NCBI GenBank assembly: GCA_964348665.1
Contig: CAYGDP010000029.1
Location: forward strand, 1 to 46,432
DNA: 46,432 nt
Direction of reading: 5' to 3'
DNA from: CAYGDP01 sp964348665
GTDB lineage: Bacteria > Verrucomicrobiota > Verrucomicrobiia > Palsa-1439 > CAYGDP01
Below the pieces are notes generated by a model. The model was not told where the DNA came from. It was given only the letters and a program-made list of their open reading frames with translations, and did not search any database. Position 1 is the first letter of the stretch. Every line of letters starts with the position of its first letter. Both the position numbers and the translations under genes were made by a program. This document shows, piece after piece, positions 33,368-41,478 of the stretch.

Positions 33368-34345
33368 ATGAATCCAAACCTTACCCGCCGCGAGATGTTG
33401 GCCGCCGGCGCCGCCGCGATGGGCGCGGGCGCACTGGGGGGGCTGACATCCTGCGCCATTACTACCGGCAAGGAGGTCACGATGAAATCTTCCAAAAACC
33501 AATTTCGGTATTGCCTGAACACCAGCACGCTCCAGGAACCTTGGGCGAAGAAACGCCCGCTGACCATCGAGCAGGAAGTTGATTTCGCTGCGAAGGCTGG
33601 CTATGACGGCGTCGAATTGTGGCTCAATGAAATTGACGAGTGCGACAAGCGTGGTGGTTTGAAGGATTTGGCCAAACGATTGCGCGACGGCGGGTTGACC
33701 GTCGAAGACGGCATCGGGTTTGCGCAATGGATCGTGGATGATGACGCGGCGCGCGCCAAGGCGTTGGAACAGGCCAAGCGCGACATGGATTTGCTGGCTC
33801 AGCTCGGCTGCAAACATCTGGCGGCGCCGCCCGCGGGCAAAACCAACGAGCGCGACGCCGACCTCGCCAAACTCGCCGCGCGCTACCGCGCATTGTGCGA
33901 TCTGGGCGATACTATGGGTGTCGAGCCTCAACTGGAACTGTGGGGTTTTTCAAAAACATTGAGCCGCATTGGCGAGGTCGCCTATGTCGCCGCCGAGAGC
34001 GGTCATCCCAAGGCGGGCATTCTTCTCGACGTATATCACATTTACAAAGGGGGGTCGGATTTTAACGGCTTGAAACTGCTCAATGGCGGCTCGATTCATG
34101 TATTTCACATGAATGATTATCCCGACACACCCGCGCGCGATAAAATCGGCGACCAACATCGCGTCTATCCCGGTGATGGCATCGCGCCGCTCGACCAGTT
34201 TTTTCGCGACCTCCTCGCCATCGGATTTCGCGGCGCTCTCTCTGTCGAGTTGTTCAATCGCGGCTATTGGAAGCAAGAACCTTTGGAGGTTGCCAAGACC
34301 GCGCTGGCCAAAACCAAGGCGGCCGTGAAGAAATCTCTTGGATAA
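33368..34345 (+). CDS. Xylose-isomerase-like TIM-barrel protein, Tat lipoprotein signal
   Basis: 325 residues. The N-terminal TRREMLAAGAAAMGAGALGG followed by LTSC is a twin-arginine signal with a lipobox-like end. The mature part is a sugar-phosphate isomerase/epimerase-type barrel: FAAKAGYDGVELWLNEID, KHLAAPPAGK, EPQLELWGF, ILLDVYHIYKGG, VFHMNDYPD and LSVELFNRGYWKQ carry the acidic/His metal ligands. It likely isomerises or epimerises a sugar or cyclitol; the substrate is unknown. A strong GGAGG lies 5 nt before an internal ATG at 33482, where a signal-less protein could start, so both exported and cytosolic forms are possible. It heads a sugar-acid-like gene neighbourhood. Confidence 0.87.
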   Translation: MNPNLTRREMLAAGAAAMGAGALGGLTSCAITTGKEVTMKSSKNQFRYCLNTSTLQEPWAKKRPLTIEQEVDFAAKAGYDGVELWLNEIDECDKRGGLKDLAKRLRDGGLTVEDGIGFAQWIVDDDAARAKALEQAKRDMDLLAQLGCKHLAAPPAGKTNERDADLAKLAARYRALCDLGDTMGVEPQLELWGFSKTLSRIGEVAYVAAESGHPKAGILLDVYHIYKGGSDFNGLKLLNGGSIHVFHMNDYPDTPARDKIGDQHRVYPGDGIAPLDQFFRDLLAIGFRGALSVELFNRGYWKQEPLEVAKTALAKTKAAVKKSLG

Positions 34346-34410
34346 TTCCAGAGCCGGTGATCTGTGCCCGCCGATTTGATGGGCGGGACATTCAACGACA
34401 ATCGAAAACC

Positions 34411-35160
34411 ATGAGCAAGAAACGGCTTTTGCTAATCACCGGCGCGGCGGGGCGAATCGGCACAGCGCTGCGCGCCATTTGGGGCGACCGCTACCGGTAT
34501 CGCCTGCACGACCAGCGCGCCATCGAAGGCGAAAAAGAGATGATCGTGGGCGATCTCTGCGATTTCGAGCAGATCAAGAAAGCCTGCGAAGGCGTGGACA
34601 CCGTCGTCCATCTCGGCGCGTACCCGAATGAAGCTGATTTTCATTCTGTCCTGATGAAACCGAACCTCGAAGGCTGCTACAATGTCTTCGAGTCGGCGCG
34701 ACTGGCCAAGGTGCGCCGCGTGATTTTTGCCAGCACCGTGCAGACGATCGGATTCTGGGGCGGGAAACGGTTGGTGACGGGGCGAATGGTGCCGCGTCCC
34801 ATCAGCGTGTATGCTGCCACCAAGATTTTTGGCGAAGCAGTCGGGCGGTTCTACAGCGATAAACACGGGTTATCGGTTGTCTGTGTCCGGATCGGCTGGT
34901 TCACCAACAACGAAAATTTTCCGAAGGAATTCAAGAAGCACGGTGGATTTCCGATTGCAGTCACCGCGCGTGATCTGGCGCAACTGATCCGGCTGGCGAT
35001 TGATGCGCCCGACTTGAAATACGAAATCCTCAACGGCGCCAGCGACAACGATGATTGCCCGATGGACTGGTTCTACGCGCAACGCCTCCTCGGGTACACA
35101 CCGCAAGATGGATTGAGAGAAGGCAAGGAATCGAAGAAGCTCCCGTTGGTGAAGGATTGA
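34411..35160 (+). CDS. NAD-dependent epimerase/dehydratase, uronate-dehydrogenase-like
   Basis: A ~249-residue extended short-chain dehydrogenase. The cofactor motif is LLITGAAGRIGTALR, the Asp-containing VGDLCDFEQI follows, VVHLGAYPNEADF aligns with uronate dehydrogenases, FASTVQTIGFWGG holds the catalytic Ser/Thr region and YAATKIFGEA the Tyr-x-x-x-Lys pair. I start at the ATG at 34411 (MSKKRLLLITG); an upstream in-frame start would overlap the preceding gene and adds non-conserved residues. Uronate dehydrogenases oxidise galacturonate or glucuronate to aldarate lactones, which suits the galactonate-dehydratase-like gene downstream. The exact substrate is inferred. No signal peptide. Confidence 0.87.
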   Translation: MSKKRLLLITGAAGRIGTALRAIWGDRYRYRLHDQRAIEGEKEMIVGDLCDFEQIKKACEGVDTVVHLGAYPNEADFHSVLMKPNLEGCYNVFESARLAKVRRVIFASTVQTIGFWGGKRLVTGRMVPRPISVYAATKIFGEAVGRFYSDKHGLSVVCVRIGWFTNNENFPKEFKKHGGFPIAVTARDLAQLIRLAIDAPDLKYEILNGASDNDDCPMDWFYAQRLLGYTPQDGLREGKESKKLPLVKD

Positions 35161-35200
35161 ATTTTTGGGCCACAAAAAGCACAAGAAGCGCAAAAACTTT
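35161..35200. repeat. CACAAAAAGCACAAGAAG-type word repeat
   Basis: A purine-rich iterated word (CACAAAAAG, CACAAGAAG, CGCAAAAAC) immediately after the SDR stop codon, of the same low-complexity character as the other intergenic words here. Confidence 0.5.
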
Positions 35201-35202
35201 AT

Positions 35203-35487
35203 TTATGTTATGTTCAGCGCACGATAACCAACGAAGCATATACCCAAGTTCTAAATTATGCGACTAACTCGCTTTCGCGGGTTGATGTAAATGTTAAGAT
35301 TATAGCCGATGGTCCAGGTCGTTTTCTAGTCGCCGATCAGGGAGATCGCGGGATTGAATTCTACGCAGACGATAATAGTTTTTATGTTGATCCTTCGATC
35401 CGGGATGAGCTGCAAGGTGAGCGAAAATTTTCCACGATTGATGAGGCATTGACCTTTGCCTCCTGCTGGCTCACGAAGAAGCAATGA
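35203..35487 (+). pseudogene. Gene remnant or start-less small coding region
   Basis: An open stretch of about 94 codons without ATG, GTG or TTG near its 5' end. It reads as a well-behaved protein: NEAYTQVLNYATNSLSRVDV, VKIIADGPGRFLVADQGDR, IEFYADDNSFYVDPSIRDEL and STIDEALTFASCWLTKKQ. Composition and stop-free length look like genuine coding sequence whose start was lost, with a word repeat at the broken end. It is in frame with the SDR gene stop at 35158-35160, which I treat as chance. Family not recognised. Confidence 0.45.
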
Positions 35488-35491
35488 GTGG

Positions 35492-35527
35492 ATTTTTTTT
35501 CCGTGTATTTCGCGTGTTCCGTGGGCA
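35492..35527. repeat. T-rich TTTCCGTGTATTTCGCGTG-type word repeat
   Basis: A T8 run followed by CCGTG/TTTCGCGTG/TTCCGTGGGC units just before the enolase-superfamily gene. It is similar in style to the TTCGTG words at 36757-36784. Confidence 0.5.
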
Positions 35528-35539
35528 ATATCTACTACT

Positions 35540-36655
35540 GTGAAAATCAAAACCATCGAGACCTTCCTTGTGCCGCCGCGGTCGGCGCTGGTCAAGGTTC
35601 ACACCGAGAGCGATATCGTCGGTTGGGGGGAATGCACGCTGGAAAGCCGCGCGAAAACGACTTGCACCGCCGTCGAAGAACTCTCGCGCAAACTCATCGG
35701 ACAAGACGCGCGCCGCATCGAACATCTTTGGCAAATGATGTACCGCGGCAGCTTCTATCGGGGCGGCCCGATTCTCTGCAGCGCCATTAGCGGCATCGAG
35801 CAGGCGCTTTGGGACATCAAAGGCAAAGCCCTCCAGCAACCCGTCTGGCAATTGCTCGGCGGCAAATGCCGCGACCGCATCCGAATCTACAAACACGTCG
35901 GAGGCGGAACTCTCGACGCGCTGCGAAAAAGCTGCGAGAAAGCCGTTGCGGAAGGGTTCACCGCCGTCAAAAGTTCGCCTGTCCCCGGCGCGATGGAACT
36001 CGCCGCCGGCGCGGGTGAAATCAAAAAGGCCGCCGCCCACGTTCGTGCCATGCGCGAAGCGATCGGTGACGATGTGTATCTGATGCTCGACTTTCACGGA
36101 CGGGTCAGCCCCAGCAACGCGATTCAGATTTGCGCCGCCATCGAGGAATACCGCCCGTTCTTCGTCGAGGAACCGTGCCTGCAGGAAAACGTGGACACAA
36201 TGGCGCGCATCGCCCGCACGACGAAAATCCCGATTGCCACGGGCGAGCGGTTGTTCACGAAATATGGTTTTCGTGAGGTGCTGGAGAAACAAGCAGCGGC
36301 GATTCTGCAACCGGATGTGAGTCACGCCGGCGGAATTCTCGAATGCAAAAAAATCGCAGCTATGGCGGAGGCCTATTACGTCGGTATCGCGCCGCATTGT
36401 CCGCTCTCGGCCATCGCGTTTGCCGCGTGTCTGCAATTGGATGCCTGCACTCCGAATTTTGTCGTGCAAGAGCAAATCAATCTTGGCGAAGGATTATTGA
36501 AAAATGCGTTTCGGCAAAAGAACGGGTTCGTGGATGTGCCGACCGGTGACGGGTTGGGGATCGAAGTGGATGAGAAAGCGTTGAAAAAGGGGCAATGGAA
36601 AGACTGGGACGTGCCGGACCTTCATCATGCCGATGGCGGGTACGCAGATTGGTGA
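35540..36655 (+). CDS. Enolase-superfamily sugar-acid dehydratase, galactonate-dehydratase-like
   Basis: A 371-residue mandelate racemase/muconate lactonizing enzyme-type protein. Seen: the N-terminal capping domain with GWGECTLESRAKTT, YRGSFYRGGPILCSAISGIEQALWDIKGK, then the barrel with metal ligands in LMLDFHGR, FFVEEPCL and ATGERLFTK, and the catalytic His motifs DVSHAGGI and APHCPLSAIAF. This combination is closest to D-galactonate dehydratase, which forms 2-keto-3-deoxy sugar acids. I start at the GTG at 35540 (VKIKTIETFLVPP), since the upstream in-frame reading is repeat sequence. Together with the SDR it suggests oxidation then dehydration of a sugar acid; the substrate is uncertain. 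Confidence 0.92.
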   Translation: MKIKTIETFLVPPRSALVKVHTESDIVGWGECTLESRAKTTCTAVEELSRKLIGQDARRIEHLWQMMYRGSFYRGGPILCSAISGIEQALWDIKGKALQQPVWQLLGGKCRDRIRIYKHVGGGTLDALRKSCEKAVAEGFTAVKSSPVPGAMELAAGAGEIKKAAAHVRAMREAIGDDVYLMLDFHGRVSPSNAIQICAAIEEYRPFFVEEPCLQENVDTMARIARTTKIPIATGERLFTKYGFREVLEKQAAAILQPDVSHAGGILECKKIAAMAEAYYVGIAPHCPLSAIAFAACLQLDACTPNFVVQEQINLGEGLLKNAFRQKNGFVDVPTGDGLGIEVDEKALKKGQWKDWDVPDLHHADGGYADW

Positions 36656-36756
36656 GATGGATAGATTCATCGCGAATCTGTCGGCTGGCGGAACCGAATG
36701 AAGCGAAAGTGCAAATTTCCATTTTGATTCGGCTTGCGTGTTGTGTGCGCTAATTC

Positions 36757-36784
36757 TTCGTGTTCATTCGTGTCCATTCGTGGT
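36757..36784. repeat. TTCGTG/TTCATTCGTG tandem word repeat
   Basis: Three near-copies of an ATTCGTG(T/G) word in a row, ending 12 bp before the GTG start of the cytochrome protein. It occupies the place where a promoter or leader would be expected. Confidence 0.7.
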
Positions 36785-36796
36785 AAATAGATAACT

Positions 36797-39700
36797 GTGA
36801 ATGCGGTGCGATGTTGGCTTTTGTGTGGTCTGTTCACGCTTCGCATGTCCCTTCAAGCGCAAGACACCGCGCCCCTCTCCGACGAAATCCTCAAATCCAT
36901 CCATGTCCCGGAGGGTTTTGTGGTCGAGCGTGTTGCCGGGCCGCCGTTGGTCAATCGCCCAATTGAGGCTGACTTCGATGAGCAAGGCAGGCTTTATGTC
37001 ACCGATTCCTCCGGGTCAAATGAGAAGGTCGAAAAACAACTGGCCGACAAACCGCATCGCGTCGTCCGGCTCGAAGACAGCGACGGCGACGGGATCTTCG
37101 ACAAGAGCGTCGTATTCGCCGACAAAATGATGTTTCCCGAAGGTTGCCTTTGGCACAACGGCTCGCTCTACGTCTCCGCGCCGCCGAGTATTTGGAAACT
37201 GGCCGACATGGGCGGCGACGGAGTGGCGGACGTGCGCGAGGAATGGTTCAAGGGAAAGACGCTGACGGGTTGCGCAAACGATCTGCACGGGCCGTATCTC
37301 GGACTCGACGGTTGGATTTACTGGTGCAAGGGCGCATTCGCCAAACAAACCTACGAGCGTCCCGGCAACCCGCCATTCGTCACGCGCGCCGCGCACATTT
37401 TTCGCAGCCGCTCCGACGGCAGCGGGCTGGAACCGGTGATGACCGGTGGCATGGATAATCCGGTCGGGATCGCCTTCACTAGCGGCGGCGAGCGCATATT
37501 CACGACTACTTTTTTTCAGCATCCCGGCGGCGGTCAACGGGACGGACTGATTCATGCGATCTACGGCGGCGTCTATGGGAAAGACCACGACGTTCTCGAT
37601 GGCCATAAAAAAACCGGTGGACTGATGCCGGTGCTCACGCACCTCGGCCCAGCCGCGCCTTCCGGCTTGATCCGCTATGAGTCGCGAGTCTTTGGTCGAG
37701 ATTATCAGAATAATCTGTTTGTTTGCCAATTCAATCGCCACCGCGTCTCGCGCCACGAACTCGTGCCGGACGGTGCGACGTTCAAGACGCGCGACGTGGA
37801 CTTTTTAGTGTCCGACCATCCCGATTTTCACCCGACCGACGTGATGGAGGATGCTGACGGCAGTCTCATCGTCGTGGACACCGGCGGCTGGTACAAACTT
37901 TGTTGTCCAACGTCGCAACTAGCCAAACCCGACGTGCTTGGAGCGATTTATCGCGTGCGGCGCAAGGACGCTCCGAAAGTTGCCGATCCGCGCGGACTCA
38001 AACTTGCGTGGTCAAAACTGAAAGCGACCGAGCTTGCGAAGTTGCTTTCCGACGACCGCCCCGCGGTACGTCATCGGGCGATTCAGCAGCTTGCACAGCA
38101 AGGGTTGAAGGCAGTGCCAACGCTCCGGGCGACTGTGAAGAAGGCCGTCTCCGCCGAAGCAAGGCGCAACGCCGTCTGGACGCTGACACGGATCGAGGAC
38201 GTGGCTGCACGGGAATATGTTCGCGAAGCGTTGTCCGAACGTGACGAGAGCGTGAGACTGGCGGCGATTCATTCGACAAGCGTTTGGCGCGATCGCGATG
38301 CGCTGCCGCGACTGAAGGAAATGGTAATGAGTGATTCGCCTCCGGTGCGACGCGCTGCCGCGGAAGCCCTGGGTCGAATTGGAGAAAAATCTGCGGTGTC
38401 GTCCTTGCTGGCCGCCGCCGAGCAAGCACAACAGGAAAAATTGCTCGACCGTACACTGGAGCACTCGATTACATTCGCGCTTATTGAAATTGCCGACCGC
38501 GTAGAGACGGAGCGTGGATTGCGCGCGGCGTCATCCGCCCCTCGCCGCGCGGCGCTCGTAGCGCTGGATCAGATGGATGGGGGCGGATTGAAACCGGCAG
38601 AAGTCACACCCCTGTTGGTTTCCAGCGACCCGCTGCTTCAATCGGTGGCGATGTGGATTGTGAGTCATCACACGGATTGGGGGGATGATCTGGCCGGGTT
38701 CTTTCGAGAGCGGTTAACGGCAACTGAATTGAGCGATCGTCGGGAACTGCAAGCGTTGCTAGCTCAATTGGCAACAAACACGGCGATTCAAGGAGTGCTG
38801 ACCGAGGTATTGCGCGACGACGCGTCTAAAAAAGAAACCCGGTTGCTTGCAATGCGCGCCATGGCGCAGTCGGACGTGAAGGAAATGCCGATGGCATGGC
38901 AGTCGGAGCTGACCCGCGCGCTGGGCAGCGACGACGCGGATTTGTTGCGACAGACGGTTGCTACGCTGCGCTCGCTTCCCGCGTCGAAGCGTGCGCGCGC
39001 GGAACTGACAGAGGCCCTCTTGAAAGTGGCGCGTCAAACGAAAATTGCGGAGGAAGTTCGGCTCGACGCGCTGGCGGCGTTGCCCGGCAAACTGGAGGAT
39101 TTAGAGGCTACCCTTTTTGATTTTCTACGCGCGAATCTGGCTGCGACAAAAACCGTGGCGGTTCGTGCCACCGCGGCGACCGTGCTGGGCAGGGCGAAAT
39201 TGACCGTTGAGCAATTACTCGCCCTGACAGAATCCCTAGCCGTCATTGGCCCTTTGGAAATTACGAAACTGCTGCCCGCGTTTGACAAAGCCGACGACGA
39301 AACTCTTGGTCTGCGATTGGTCGCGGCGCTCAAGAATAGCAAGGCCGCTGCGACGCTGCGAGCGGACATGGTGAAATCGCTGCTAAAAACATTTCCCGAA
39401 AGCGTGAAGCAGCAGGGTGAGGAAGTTTTGAGCTTGCTCAACGCCGACGCTGGGAAGCAGAAGACGCATCTCGACGAGTTGATTGCGCAGCTCAAAGGCG
39501 GAAACATTCTGCGCGGTCAGATGTTGTTCAATGGGTCGAAAGCCGCCTGTTCGTCGTGTCACGCCATCGGTTATCTTGGAGGCGACATGGGGCCTGATCT
39601 CTCGCGAATCGGGCAGGTGAGGACGCGGCGTGATTTGTTAGAATCCCTCGTGTATCCCAGTGTCAGTTTCGTGCGTGGATACGAGCCGATGATCGTGGTG

Positions 39701-39913
39701 ACAAAATCCGGCGAGGATTACAGCGGTGTCGTGCGCCGAGATACCGATGAAGTGGTGCTCGCGACCGGGCTCAACACCACCGTGCGCATCCCGCAAAATG
39801 AGATTGCCGAAAAGCGACCGGGCGCGGTCTCGATCATGCCCCAAGGACTGGACGCGCAATTAAGCCGCGAAGAACTCGCCGACTTGATTTCCTATTTGCT
39901 ATCGTTGAAATAA
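36797..39913 (+). CDS. PVC-type dehydrogenase-like beta-propeller/HEAT/cytochrome c protein
   Basis: A 1038-residue exported protein: a signal peptide (CWLLCGLFTLRMSLQAQ), then a sorbosone-dehydrogenase-like propeller (residues ~25-390; ILKSIHVPEGFVVERVAGPP, DSDGDGIFDKSVVFADKM, GLIHAIYGGVYG). HEAT-like helical repeats follow (~405-880). The C-terminal heme domain (~900-1038) has CSSCH as the c-type attachment site, DMGPDLSRIG, then ELADLISYLLSLK. This architecture is characteristic of Verrucomicrobiota and Planctomycetota, where such proteins are thought to oxidise sugars or sugar derivatives and pass electrons to periplasmic carriers; no member's substrate can be read from sequence. The start is a GTG. 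Its stop overlaps the next ATG (TAATG), so the two are co-translated. Confidence 0.94.
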   Translation: MNAVRCWLLCGLFTLRMSLQAQDTAPLSDEILKSIHVPEGFVVERVAGPPLVNRPIEADFDEQGRLYVTDSSGSNEKVEKQLADKPHRVVRLEDSDGDGIFDKSVVFADKMMFPEGCLWHNGSLYVSAPPSIWKLADMGGDGVADVREEWFKGKTLTGCANDLHGPYLGLDGWIYWCKGAFAKQTYERPGNPPFVTRAAHIFRSRSDGSGLEPVMTGGMDNPVGIAFTSGGERIFTTTFFQHPGGGQRDGLIHAIYGGVYGKDHDVLDGHKKTGGLMPVLTHLGPAAPSGLIRYESRVFGRDYQNNLFVCQFNRHRVSRHELVPDGATFKTRDVDFLVSDHPDFHPTDVMEDADGSLIVVDTGGWYKLCCPTSQLAKPDVLGAIYRVRRKDAPKVADPRGLKLAWSKLKATELAKLLSDDRPAVRHRAIQQLAQQGLKAVPTLRATVKKAVSAEARRNAVWTLTRIEDVAAREYVREALSERDESVRLAAIHSTSVWRDRDALPRLKEMVMSDSPPVRRAAAEALGRIGEKSAVSSLLAAAEQAQQEKLLDRTLEHSITFALIEIADRVETERGLRAASSAPRRAALVALDQMDGGGLKPAEVTPLLVSSDPLLQSVAMWIVSHHTDWGDDLAGFFRERLTATELSDRRELQALLAQLATNTAIQGVLTEVLRDDASKKETRLLAMRAMAQSDVKEMPMAWQSELTRALGSDDADLLRQTVATLRSLPASKRARAELTEALLKVARQTKIAEEVRLDALAALPGKLEDLEATLFDFLRANLAATKTVAVRATAATVLGRAKLTVEQLLALTESLAVIGPLEITKLLPAFDKADDETLGLRLVAALKNSKAAATLRADMVKSLLKTFPESVKQQGEEVLSLLNADAGKQKTHLDELIAQLKGGNILRGQMLFNGSKAACSSCHAIGYLGGDMGPDLSRIGQVRTRRDLLESLVYPSVSFVRGYEPMIVVTKSGEDYSGVVRRDTDEVVLATGLNTTVRIPQNEIAEKRPGAVSIMPQGLDAQLSREELADLISYLLSLK

Positions 39914-41427
39914 TGAAACATATCACTCGACGAGAGTTGTTGAAGAAAGGAGCGGCTGTGGCGGCCGCTGCGGCGGTCGCGCCGTTGGCAGGGTGCGTCT
40001 CCAGTCGTGCGGCTTCTGCAAAACGCGACTTGATTCGGGCGGAAAATGAAAGAGCGGGGACAACAGATTGGTTATTGACCAAGACGCGCGTGGATCCGAA
40101 GACCCGGTATCGGTGTCCGTGGATTGAGGGATATTGCTCGCACACGAGCATTCGATCGGGTGAACGGCTGAAGATTTTCGTCAGCACCAATCCGACCTCG
40201 CCGTTTCTGATCGATTTGTATCGGCTCGGTTACTATGGCGGCAAGGGTGGGAGGCATCTGGCACAGCTTGGGCCGTTCAAGGGCAAGACACAACCGGATC
40301 CGACCATCGGCATTGAGCGCCTGCGCGAATGCACGTGGGAACCAGCGACGGAGATCAAAATCCAACGCGATTGGCCAAGTGGGGTATATATCGGGAAGTT
40401 AACCGCCGAGCGCGAAGCGATGCAGAGTTACATTATCTTCATCGTGCGCGACGATCGCCGGTGCGATTTTTTGTTTCAGTGCAGCGATACGACGTGGTCG
40501 GCTTACAATCGTTGGCCAAACCAATTCGCTCTTTACGACAATGGCATAAAAGAATGGTACTGGGGGCCAGGCGTGCGGGTGAGTTTTGACCGGCCGTATG
40601 GCAAATACTGCCAGATCCTCAACGCCCCGCTCTCGCAAGGTTCGGGCGAATTTCTGCTCTGGGAATTTCCATTGGCGTTTTGGTTGGAGCAACACGACTA
40701 TGACGTGAGTTACATCAGCAACGTGGACACGCACAGCAACCCCAACAACCTGATGCGCGCGAAAGCGTTACTCTCCGTCGGCCACGATGAGTATTGGTCG
40801 CTCGATATGTTCAATAGCGTCAAGAGCGCGATCGCGTCCGGATTGAACGTCGCGTTTTTCAGCGGGAATACCTGTTGCGGTGTGATCGATTTCTACGCCA
40901 GCGCTGCCGGCGTTCCGAATCGAGCCATTAGCCGCATCGGTCAATACGGACCGATTCAACCGGAAGCGTCGCGCGATTTTCCGGAACTTCTCGAGATGAA
41001 ACACAACGGCCCGAACGAAGCGATATTGATCGGCGCACGCAGCACGTTTCCCGTCTGGGGCGGGGCCGACTGGACTTGCGCAAAAGAGAACCACTGGCTT
41101 TTTGAAGGGAGTGGAATGAAGAATGGCGACCGGATCAAGGGCCTAGTCGGTTGGGAATTTCATGGCGATCCCGCGGATATTCCCGGCCTCGAAATCATCG
41201 GTCGTAGCACCGTCAAGAACCGTGGAGGACAGGCCGATGCCACCGCAACAATCTATCCCGGGCCAAAGGGTAATTTCGTCTTCAACGCCGCCACAATTTG
41301 GTGGAGTGACGGATTAAGCGCGCCGCCCGGCTACAAACATCCCTCCGCGCATGGCGCCAATCCACAAGGCCCCGACGCCCGCGTGCAAAAGATCACGGAG
41401 AATTTGTTTAGCCGATTTCTTGCTTAG
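39913..41427 (+). CDS. N,N-dimethylformamidase beta-subunit-like Tat lipoprotein
   Basis: 504 residues. The N-terminal TRRELLKKGAAVAAAAAV followed by LAGC is a Tat signal with a lipobox, so the protein is probably exported and lipid-anchored. The body matches the C-terminal domain of the dimethylformamidase large subunit: RLGYYGGKGGR, FLFQCSDTTWSAYNRWP, FLLWEFPLAFWLEQHDYDV, LLSVGHDEYWS, VAFFSGNTCC and FVFNAATIWWSDGL. Members of this family are often annotated by domain only and need not degrade dimethylformamide; amide or sugar-related substrates are possible. Coupled by TAATG to the cytochrome protein, it likely works on the same extracytoplasmic substrate. No clear terminator is seen before frr. 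Confidence 0.88.
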   Translation: MKHITRRELLKKGAAVAAAAAVAPLAGCVSSRAASAKRDLIRAENERAGTTDWLLTKTRVDPKTRYRCPWIEGYCSHTSIRSGERLKIFVSTNPTSPFLIDLYRLGYYGGKGGRHLAQLGPFKGKTQPDPTIGIERLRECTWEPATEIKIQRDWPSGVYIGKLTAEREAMQSYIIFIVRDDRRCDFLFQCSDTTWSAYNRWPNQFALYDNGIKEWYWGPGVRVSFDRPYGKYCQILNAPLSQGSGEFLLWEFPLAFWLEQHDYDVSYISNVDTHSNPNNLMRAKALLSVGHDEYWSLDMFNSVKSAIASGLNVAFFSGNTCCGVIDFYASAAGVPNRAISRIGQYGPIQPEASRDFPELLEMKHNGPNEAILIGARSTFPVWGGADWTCAKENHWLFEGSGMKNGDRIKGLVGWEFHGDPADIPGLEIIGRSTVKNRGGQADATATIYPGPKGNFVFNAATIWWSDGLSAPPGYKHPSAHGANPQGPDARVQKITENLFSRFLA

Positions 41428-41443
41428 CCATCCCTGTTTCGCC

Positions 41444-41472
41444 TTGCAGAACGGTGTGCGAGGTTCTATTCT
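41444..41472 (+). promoter_or_regulatory. Promoter of frr, possibly leaderless
   Basis: TTGCAG (41444-41449), a 17-bp spacer and TATTCT (41467-41472). The frr ATG is at 41479, only 6 bp after the -10, so the message would start at or within a base or two of the start codon. Confidence 0.5.
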
Positions 41473-41478
41473 GCGCGC

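Noticed and set aside
35158..35487. TGA read-through (selenocysteine or recoding) joining the SDR gene to the downstream open frame
   Set aside because: The SDR is full length at its stop and a low-complexity repeat lies directly after it; no SECIS-like hairpin was seen. Same-frame continuation is likely chance.
35471..36475. 334-codon minus-strand frame opposite the enolase-superfamily gene
   Set aside because: The plus-strand protein has all metal-ligand motifs; the antisense product lacks recognisable motifs.
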